In this document: positions 58,687 through 64,000 of the stretch, one piece after another
Numbering within the stretch: the first letter of the stretch is position 1
Layout: the number at the start of each line of letters is the position of its first letter
Source of the DNA: Archaeoglobales archaeon
GTDB taxonomy: Archaea; Halobacteriota; Archaeoglobi; Archaeoglobales; Archaeoglobaceae
Assembly (NCBI GenBank): GCA_030055525.1
Contig: JASFYJ010000001.1
Span: 152,616 to 216,615 of the forward strand
Direction: 5' to 3'
DNA length: 64,000 nucleotides
Made by a program: the position numbers and the translations under genes
Notes under the pieces: generated by a model
The model's database searches: none
The model's input: the letters and a program-made list of their open reading frames with translations, nothing else
Told to the model about the DNA's origin: nothing

Positions 58687-60065
58687 CTCGTACCTTTTGA
58701 TGTATCTAAAAGTTTTATCCCTTTCTCGGCAAATTCTTTTCGGATTTTGTCTGCGAGCTCAAAATCTTTCCTCCTCCTTGCATCTTCTCTCTCGATTACT
58801 TTTTTGGCATCGTCTTCTCTTAACTTTGGAATTCTTTTATATCCTTCAAAAAACCCTAGAACAGAACTCAGCTTCAGAAAACAATCCAAAGTTCTCTCTA
58901 GAAGCGCTACATTTAAATCAAAAACTATTTTATTTATATAATTTGCAAAATTGTGCAGTACTGCTATAGCTTTTCTGGTGTTTAAATCGTCATCCATGGC
59001 GTTTTCAAAATCTTTAACGAATTCTTCAAGATTTAGTTCTTTTTCCTGGCATTCTCGATCTCCGAAAGTTTTAAGATAGGCGATTTCCATATCTACGGTT
59101 AGAAGAGTATTTTTCAACTTTTCATAAGATTTTTTCGCTGATTCCATGGCTTTTTCGGAATAATCTATCGCACTCCTGTAATGGGCTGAAAGTAAAAAAT
59201 AACGTAATGCCTCTCCCCCAAACTTTTCTACTACATCTCTGATCCTGACGATGTTTCCCAAACTTTTGCTCATTTTTTCTCCATTCACTGTAACAAAATC
59301 GTTGTGAACCCAGATCTTTACAGGTTCAAATCCAAAGCGAGCATAACTTTGAGCCCTCTCATTTTCATGATGTGGAAAAATTAGGTCCTTTCCCCCACCA
59401 TGGATTTCGAAAGGTACACCTAGATAATGTGAAGAAAGAGTAGAACATTCAATGTGCCACCCTGGTCTACCGTCACCCCAAGGAGATTTAAAAACAGCTC
59501 CAACCTCATAATCTTCCTTTTTTGCTTTTTTCCATAGTGCAAAATCTTTTATGTCTCTCTTTCTTTCATCAGGCTCAATTCTATGTTTATTGAGTTCTTC
59601 CAAACTCATCTTCGAAAGTTCGCCGTATCTCTTAAAAATCGGAACGTGGAAGTAGACATCGCCATCTAAAACGTAGGCGTAATTTTTTTCGATCAGGTCT
59701 TGGATGAAGTCGATAATTTCTTTGATATGCTCGCTCACCTTTGGATAAGCATCTGCCGGTTTTACATTTAGCTTTTTCACGTCTTCAAGGTACTCGTTTG
59801 TAAACTTCTCTGAAATTTCTCTCCAGCTTTTTTTCTCATCTAAAGCTCTTTTTACAATCTTGTCGTCTATGTCTGTAAAGTTTTGAACAAATTTAACCCT
59901 AAAACCTTTGTACTCCAAATATCTGCGAAGAGTATCAAAGACTACCGCGCTCCTTGCGTGTCCTATGTGGGAATAGTCGTAAGTTGTAACCCCACAAACG
60001 TAAATTTTTATCTCATTTCCTCTAACTTCTTCATAGGTTCGTGTAAGGGTGTTATATAGCTTCAT
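58674..60065 (-). CDS. cysS: cysteinyl-tRNA synthetase
   Basis: A ~463-residue class I synthetase. The HIGH motif is SHIGHARSAV; KMSKS is in NGEKMSKSLGN. CGVTTYDY, GGGKDLIFPHHENE and the Zn-binding cysteine/histidines in HIECSTLSSHYLG are also present. It charges tRNA-Cys; the alternative SepRS/SepCysS route of some archaea is then not required. Starting at ATG 60065 places it 4 nt after the sufB-like stop; the upstream ATG at 60086 lies inside the preceding gene. Confidence 0.94.
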   Translation of the reverse strand: MKLYNTLTRTYEEVRGNEIKIYVCGVTTYDYSHIGHARSAVVFDTLRRYLEYKGFRVKFVQNFTDIDDKIVKRALDEKKSWREISEKFTNEYLEDVKKLNVKPADAYPKVSEHIKEIIDFIQDLIEKNYAYVLDGDVYFHVPIFKRYGELSKMSLEELNKHRIEPDERKRDIKDFALWKKAKKEDYEVGAVFKSPWGDGRPGWHIECSTLSSHYLGVPFEIHGGGKDLIFPHHENERAQSYARFGFEPVKIWVHNDFVTVNGEKMSKSLGNIVRIRDVVEKFGGEALRYFLLSAHYRSAIDYSEKAMESAKKSYEKLKNTLLTVDMEIAYLKTFGDRECQEKELNLEEFVKDFENAMDDDLNTRKAIAVLHNFANYINKIVFDLNVALLERTLDCFLKLSSVLGFFEGYKRIPKLREDDAKKVIEREDARRRKDFELADKIRKEFAEKGIKLLDTSKGTRWLV

Positions 60066-60069
60066 ATTG

Positions 60070-61176
60070 CTAGAGTAGCTTTTCACCCATCGATTGTATA
60101 GCCTGATCTATTGCCATCTTCAAAACTTCTGGCAGCCCTTTTATCTCTATCTCCATGAAACCCCTAACTATCGCTGAAGTAGCCTCATCCCTACTTAAAC
60201 CCCTTGCCATTAGGTAGAAGATTTCATCTTCGGCAATCTTCCCTACTGCCGCTTCATGGCTAAGTTCTACGTTTGGATGTCTTGCTTCAAGCTCTGGAAT
60301 AGCCAATATAAAACCATTTTCTGAAAGCATCAATCCTCTGCATTCAAGATGCCCTTTAACTCCTGGAGCTTCCCCAACTATATGTCCTCTGCTGATTATC
60401 TTTCCTCCCTTACTGATTGTTCTTGAAACTATTTCAGCACTGCTATTTTCCCCTTTAAGCACAGCTCTTGATCCTACATCTACTTCACTTCCCTCTAAAG
60501 CTACGATTACGCTGCTAAAGACTGCTTTTGCGTCTCTATTTAAATAAGCGGTGGGATACATTTGAACGTACTTCACTGGATTAAGTAGGATGTAGTTGCT
60601 GATGTAAGTTCCACCATCCTCCACGATGATTCCTGTTCTTGGTCTTACCTCTACATCGTAGTTCCAGTTGTGGATCATTGTAAAACTCAGCTTGGCATTT
60701 TTCTTGACGAAAATTTCTGAAACTCCAATATGCATGCCTATTGCAGAACGATGGGATGCACAACCAGATATTATATTTAGCTCAGAATTCTCTTCAGCAA
60801 TTATCACATTATGAACTTTCTGTTTTCCAGCTTTCTTTAGATAAAGACAGGCCTCAACAGGTATTTCTACCTTTGAATTCGGAGGAGCTCTTATAAAGTA
60901 TCCGTTGAAATCTTCGCTATCAACCTCCTTGGTGAAATCATCTTGATCTCTCCTTAAAGCTTTCCAGAAATAATCTTTCAGCCAATCGTACTTTTTTAAA
61001 GCCTCTCTTATGCTCATTATTTCAACGCCCCGATAGAATGACGCCACAGTTTTAACACTCTGATCTTCCTGCAAGAAGGTTGCAGCCCTTCTCTTTGGAT
61101 CGAACTCTATGCCAACCTCTTTAAGCCTCTCAACCTCATCACTTTCAAAATTTAGATTTATATCTCCTTCAGGCAT
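60070..61176 (-). CDS. sufB: SufB/SufD-type Fe-S assembly protein
   Basis: A 368-residue SufB/D-family protein. HPNVELSHEAAVGKI with a conserved histidine and GLSRDEATSAIVRGFME are the family's C-terminal hallmarks; the middle is the right-handed beta-helix region (ISRGHIVGEAPGVKGHLECRG). With SufC it forms the minimal archaeal SufBC (SmsCB) scaffold for [4Fe-4S] clusters. No separate SufD or SufS is nearby. ATG 61176 is chosen; an upstream in-frame GTG (61188) overlaps sufC more. Confidence 0.88.
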   Translation of the reverse strand: MPEGDINLNFESDEVERLKEVGIEFDPKRRAATFLQEDQSVKTVASFYRGVEIMSIREALKKYDWLKDYFWKALRRDQDDFTKEVDSEDFNGYFIRAPPNSKVEIPVEACLYLKKAGKQKVHNVIIAEENSELNIISGCASHRSAIGMHIGVSEIFVKKNAKLSFTMIHNWNYDVEVRPRTGIIVEDGGTYISNYILLNPVKYVQMYPTAYLNRDAKAVFSSVIVALEGSEVDVGSRAVLKGENSSAEIVSRTISKGGKIISRGHIVGEAPGVKGHLECRGLMLSENGFILAIPELEARHPNVELSHEAAVGKIAEDEIFYLMARGLSRDEATSAIVRGFMEIEIKGLPEVLKMAIDQAIQSMGEKLL

Positions 61177-61910
61177 TTCTCCATACACCCCTCGTAGCCA
61201 TACTTTCTGATCTGCCTAAGAATATCTGCTGGATCACCCATACATGCAACTTTTCCGCGATAAAGCACAACCCCATAATCCGCATCTACATAGTCAAGGA
61301 TGTAACCTTGATGGGTTATTATTATACCAGCCTTTTTTCTTTCATCTTTTTTCTTATTTCTCTCTAAAAGTTCTTTCATAGCTTCTCCGAGCAAAACGAT
61401 ATTTTCAAGATCGACACCGCTGTCAGGTTCATCAAGCATAACAAAATCGGGATTCATAAGCATTAGCTGCAAAATTTCAGATCTTTTTACTTCTCCGCCA
61501 GAGAACCCAACATTTACAGCTCTGTAAAGGTGATCTTCAAGCTTCAATCTTTTTGCCATCTCAAAAATATCTTCCTCTCTGTATCCTCCTATTTTTGCAC
61601 AGTACTTCAAGACATCTATCAATTTCACGCCACTTATTTTTGGCGGTGTCTGAAACGATATTCCCATCCCCATCTTTGCTCTTTCATCGGGAGGAAGGCT
61701 TGTAATATCTTTCTTCTTGAATATTACTCTACCGCTAACGATCTTGTAACTCGGATTTCCAATTAGAGCGTTTAAAAGTGTTGTTTTTCCGCTTCCGTTT
61801 GGGCCGAATAAAGCTAAAGTTTCTCCCTCTCGTATGTAAAGGTTTACATTCTCAAGAATTCTCCTTCCACCAATCTCTACGCCCAGATTGACAACTCTCA
61901 GCATATCCAT
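61158..61910 (-). CDS. sufC: SufC ATPase of Fe-S assembly
   Basis: A 250-residue ABC-type ATPase: Walker A GPNGSGKTTLLNALIG, signature loop FSGGEVKRSEILQLML, Walker B VMLDEPDSGVD and switch histidine in IITHQGYI. These residues and the Q-loop region ISFQTPPKI match SufC, which powers the SufB-type scaffold. First gene of the operon, overlapping sufB. A downstream cluster of cysS, DUF1786 and flavin reductase suggests a link with cysteine/sulfur supply. Confidence 0.92.
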   Translation of the reverse strand: MDMLRVVNLGVEIGGRRILENVNLYIREGETLALFGPNGSGKTTLLNALIGNPSYKIVSGRVIFKKKDITSLPPDERAKMGMGISFQTPPKISGVKLIDVLKYCAKIGGYREEDIFEMAKRLKLEDHLYRAVNVGFSGGEVKRSEILQLMLMNPDFVMLDEPDSGVDLENIVLLGEAMKELLERNKKKDERKKAGIIITHQGYILDYVDADYGVVLYRGKVACMGDPADILRQIRKYGYEGCMEKCLKEI

Positions 61911-61990
61911 AGCATCCTTACTTGCTTTTGAAAGTTTTAAAAATTTTCGATAGATGCTAAAATTTTTTAAAATTGGGGATGACTTAGATT

Positions 61991-63001
61991 ATGGGTAGCG
62001 ACATAGGAGATCTTTTCGAAAAGGATGAAGTAGAGTTAGAATACTTTTCAGGAAAAAAGATAGCTGTAGATGCTTTTAATACTCTTTACCAGTTCCTTTC
62101 GACGATAAGACAACCAGATGGAACACCCCTTAAAGATTCACAAGGTAGGATAACTTCTCACCTTTCGGGCATCCTTTATCGAGTTTCTAATATGGTAGAA
62201 TTTGGAATAAGACCCATATTTGTATTTGACGGCAAACCACCGGTATTTAAAAAAGAAGAGATCGAAGAAAGGCAGAAGAGAAGGCTAGAAGCCGAAGAAA
62301 AGTGGCTTGAAGCTGTAGAAAGTGGTGAGGTTTATGCTAAAAAATATGCACAGGCAGCTGCAAGAGTTGATGAGTATGTAGTTAATTCGGCAAAAGATCT
62401 GCTGAAATACATGGGCATTCCTTGTGTACAGGCTCCAAGCGAAGGTGAAGCTCAGGCTGCATACATGGCTGCGAAGGGAGATGTAGACTTTACAGGAAGC
62501 CAAGATTACGACTCTCTACTCTTTGGTAGTCCAAAACTTGCGAGAAATTTGGCAATAACAGGAAAAAGAAAGCTTCCTGGAAAAAATCTATACATCGACG
62601 TAAAGCCAGAAGTTATAGAACTTGCTAAGAATTTGAAAAAACTAGATATAACGAGAGAACAACTTGTAGACATAGCTCTACTTGTTGGTACAGACTACAA
62701 CGAAGGTGTTAAGGGTGTAGGAGTGAGCAAAGCTTACAAGTATATCAAAAGTTATGGGGATATATTCAAAACGCTTAAAGTTTTGAAGGTTGAAATCGAA
62801 AATCTCGAAGAAATAAGGAAGTTCTTTCTTAACCCACCCGTCAGCGACGATTACGAGGTAAAATTTAGAGAGCCAGATTTAAATAAAATTATAGAATATC
62901 TTTGTGAAGAGCATGACTTCAGCAAAGAAAGAGTTGAGAAGGCAGCTGAGAAGTTGAAAGCTCTAAAGGCGAGTCAATCTACCTTGGAGAGGTGGTTTTG
63001 A
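61991..63001 (+). CDS. fen: flap endonuclease 1
   Basis: A 336-residue XPG/FEN1 nuclease: N-domain with [14 protein letters not shown] (D27) and [13 protein letters not shown]-domain with [15 protein letters not shown] and [11 protein letters not shown] acidic catalytic residues, and [13 protein letters not shown] for DNA binding. The C-terminal QSTLERWF is a PIP box that binds PCNA. It trims 5' flaps in Okazaki fragment processing and repair. GGGGATGA lies about 10 nt before the ATG, and the moaB start follows the stop directly. Confidence 0.95.
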   Translation: MGSDIGDLFEKDEVELEYFSGKKIAVDAFNTLYQFLSTIRQPDGTPLKDSQGRITSHLSGILYRVSNMVEFGIRPIFVFDGKPPVFKKEEIEERQKRRLEAEEKWLEAVESGEVYAKKYAQAAARVDEYVVNSAKDLLKYMGIPCVQAPSEGEAQAAYMAAKGDVDFTGSQDYDSLLFGSPKLARNLAITGKRKLPGKNLYIDVKPEVIELAKNLKKLDITREQLVDIALLVGTDYNEGVKGVGVSKAYKYIKSYGDIFKTLKVLKVEIENLEEIRKFFLNPPVSDDYEVKFREPDLNKIIEYLCEEHDFSKERVEKAAEKLKALKASQSTLERWF

Positions 63002-63514
63002 ATGGAGGAGCACAAAAAGGCTATAGAATTCAAGATAGGTGTAATTACAGTTTCTACCTCGAGATTTAAAAAGTATGGACGAGTTAGGGGTATAAAAAAT
63101 ATTCCCAACGATGACGAATCTGGGAGATTGCTTTTAGAAAACCTTCCAAATGTATGCGAATATCTTTTAGTTCCAGATTCCATTGAAGAGATCAGAAGGG
63201 CTGTTTATGAAATTCTTGATGATGTTGATGCACTTGTACTCACAGGCGGTACTGGAATCTCGCCAAAGGATGTAACAATTGAGGCGATTGAACCAATAGT
63301 GGATAAAAAAATCGATGGTTTTGGAGAAATATTCAGAACATTAAGCTACAATGAAATAGGTGTCGATGCCATACTTAGCAGAGCTTTTGCGGGAGTTATG
63401 GCACAAAAAATCGTTTTCTGCCTACCAGGATCAAAAAAAGCCGTGAAATTGGGAACAGAGATAATAAAAAAGACAATAGTGCACTTGATAAGCCATGCTA
63501 AAGGTTTAGCGTAA
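63002..63514 (+). CDS. moaB: molybdenum cofactor biosynthesis protein MoaB/MogA family
   Basis: A 170-residue protein of the MoaB/MogA family: IGVITVSTSRF at the start, LVLTGGTGISPKDVTIEAIEPI in the middle, and AGVMAQKIVFCLPGSKKAV at the end. It adenylates molybdopterin before metal insertion (archaeal MoaB acts like MogA). ATG at 63002 immediately follows the fen stop. Confidence 0.9.
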   Translation: MEEHKKAIEFKIGVITVSTSRFKKYGRVRGIKNIPNDDESGRLLLENLPNVCEYLLVPDSIEEIRRAVYEILDDVDALVLTGGTGISPKDVTIEAIEPIVDKKIDGFGEIFRTLSYNEIGVDAILSRAFAGVMAQKIVFCLPGSKKAVKLGTEIIKKTIVHLISHAKGLA

Positions 63515-63670
63515 GAAAGATATTCCCTGCTTTTTCATCAATCTTCTACTCCCACAGAAAGGACAATAGAGGTTTGGAAGATGCATCGGACCAGAATAAC
63601 TCGTTGTCCTTTTAACTTCCAAATCAAACTCTGAACCACAACGTGCGCAATAGATGTTTTCAAGCTTCAT
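63506..63670 (-). CDS. 54-residue double-CxxC zinc-ribbon protein
   Basis: A short minus-strand gene not overlapping others except by 9 nt with moaB. The 54-residue product starts MKLENIYCARCGSEFDLEVK and contains a second pair in YCPFCGSRRLM, giving the CxxC...CxxC layout of a zinc ribbon. It converges with moaB and diverges from the cbf5 start. Such small zinc ribbons are often ribosome- or transcription-associated, but no family is assigned. Confidence 0.6.
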   Translation of the reverse strand: MKLENIYCARCGSEFDLEVKRTTSYSGPMHLPNLYCPFCGSRRLMKKQGISFLR

Positions 63671-63738
63671 AATCGCATTCCTTCTGTCAGATTAAAACCT
63701 TTTTGACAAAACTTTTTAGTCTACTAACTACTTGAGAT

Positions 63739-64000
63739 GTGAAACTTGAGATCGGAAACTTCTACGTGAAAGATGAGGCTCAAACAGATGAAGCTTACGG
63801 ATGCTACCCAGCTAAAAGACCGATAGAAGAACATATAAGAAAAGGATTCGTCTGCATCGACAAGCCAATGGGGCCAAGCAGTCATGAGGTAGTTGTATGG
63901 GTTAGGAAGATCCTAGAAGTTGAAAAAACTGGACATGCGGGAACTCTCGATCCAAGAGTGACTGGAGTCCTACCCGTCTTCATAGAAAATGCAACAAAAC
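63739..64000 (+). CDS. cbf5: tRNA/rRNA pseudouridine synthase Cbf5 (partial, N-terminal part)
   Basis: The frame from GTG 63739 runs off the window after 87 codons. [20 protein letters not shown] is the usual Cbf5 start region, followed by [19 protein letters not shown] and the catalytic aspartate motif [16 protein letters not shown]. Cbf5 converts U to pseudouridine in tRNA position 55 and, with H/ACA guide RNAs, in rRNA. The archaeal type (dyskerin-like) is indicated by the longer N-terminal basic region. Confidence 0.9.
   Translation, partial: MKLEIGNFYVKDEAQTDEAYGCYPAKRPIEEHIRKGFVCIDKPMGPSSHEVVVWVRKILEVEKTGHAGTLDPRVTGVLPVFIENATK

Overview
The window is A+T-rich archaeal chromosome and most resembles the order Archaeoglobales (Euryarchaeota). 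The basis is the combination of archaeal information-processing genes (uS15, Alba, FEN1, Cbf5, Trm56, archaeal ThrS, Elp3), archaeal lipid reduction (geranylgeranyl reductase plus ferredoxin), coenzyme F420 and methanofuran genes (cofG, cofH, mfnA), methanogenesis-marker-type genes (YcaO/TfuA, a marker-11-like protein), a bacterial-type gyrA and acyl-CoA/beta-oxidation enzymes. No mcr, rRNA or dsr gene is present, so genus and species cannot be fixed from this window alone.

Layout. 1-5.4 kb: end of a NifU-like gene, two membrane/zinc proteins, a tight leuD-leuB-trm56-argD run and a convergent MgtE-like transporter. 5.5-8 kb: small proteins, thioredoxin and a ribbon-helix-helix regulator. 8-12.4 kb: elp3, rps15, lysA, a phosphodiesterase and mobB. 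12.5-19.4 kb is an accessory region: an orphan type IV pilin, five complete AF2212/DUF104-antitoxin plus PIN-toxin cassettes in tandem, a sixth truncated one fused to the head of a relE-like gene, a decayed IS607-type element, and tRNA-Ala. 19.5-24.7 kb: a minus-strand operon for acyl-CoA ligase, a membrane protein, thiolase and 4-hydroxybutyryl-CoA dehydratase. 24.8-33 kb: adenosine-derivative deaminase, thrS, feoAB with an iron-type operator, a short MscS-like protein, a saccharopine-dehydrogenase-like protein and a VKOR-like protein. 33-41 kb: FAD oxidoreductase, TldD/TldE, ferredoxin, geranylgeranyl reductase, convergent gyrA, then tRNA-Met. 41-50 kb: mobA, mfnA, a 49-residue gene, hisC, AK6-like kinase, ahcY, cofG/cofH, PhoU-like regulator, Yip1-like protein, Alba. 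50-57 kb: ycaO-tfuA, a radical SAM protein with marker 11, a Cys-rich unknown, and a fused 3-hydroxyacyl-CoA dehydrogenase/enoyl-CoA hydratase. 57-64 kb: flavin reductase, DUF1786, cysS, sufBC, fen, moaB, a zinc-ribbon protein and the start of cbf5.

The most unusual part is the toxin-antitoxin array at 13.5-17.5 kb. Every cassette has almost the same promoter, almost the same first ~22 residues of the antitoxin and almost the same last 38 residues of the toxin, while the antitoxin C-terminus and toxin N-terminus/middle differ completely. The cassettes look like exchangeable cores between constant ends. The sixth copy breaks exactly at the constant/variable border. Inter-cassette spacers carry five copies of a degenerate G+C-rich hairpin element and fall into three types that recur in a different order.

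Two metabolic themes recur. The 4-hydroxybutyryl-CoA dehydratase operon and the fused dehydrogenase/hydratase at 55.1 kb together could convert 4-hydroxybutyrate to acetyl-CoA through crotonyl-CoA. The YcaO/TfuA pair next to marker-11 and radical SAM genes is the kind of set known from methyl-coenzyme M reductase biology, here in a neighbourhood with no visible mcr genes. Many genes have a TATA-like element about 25-30 nt before the start codon and probably give leaderless transcripts; others have clear GGTGA-type ribosome binding sites.
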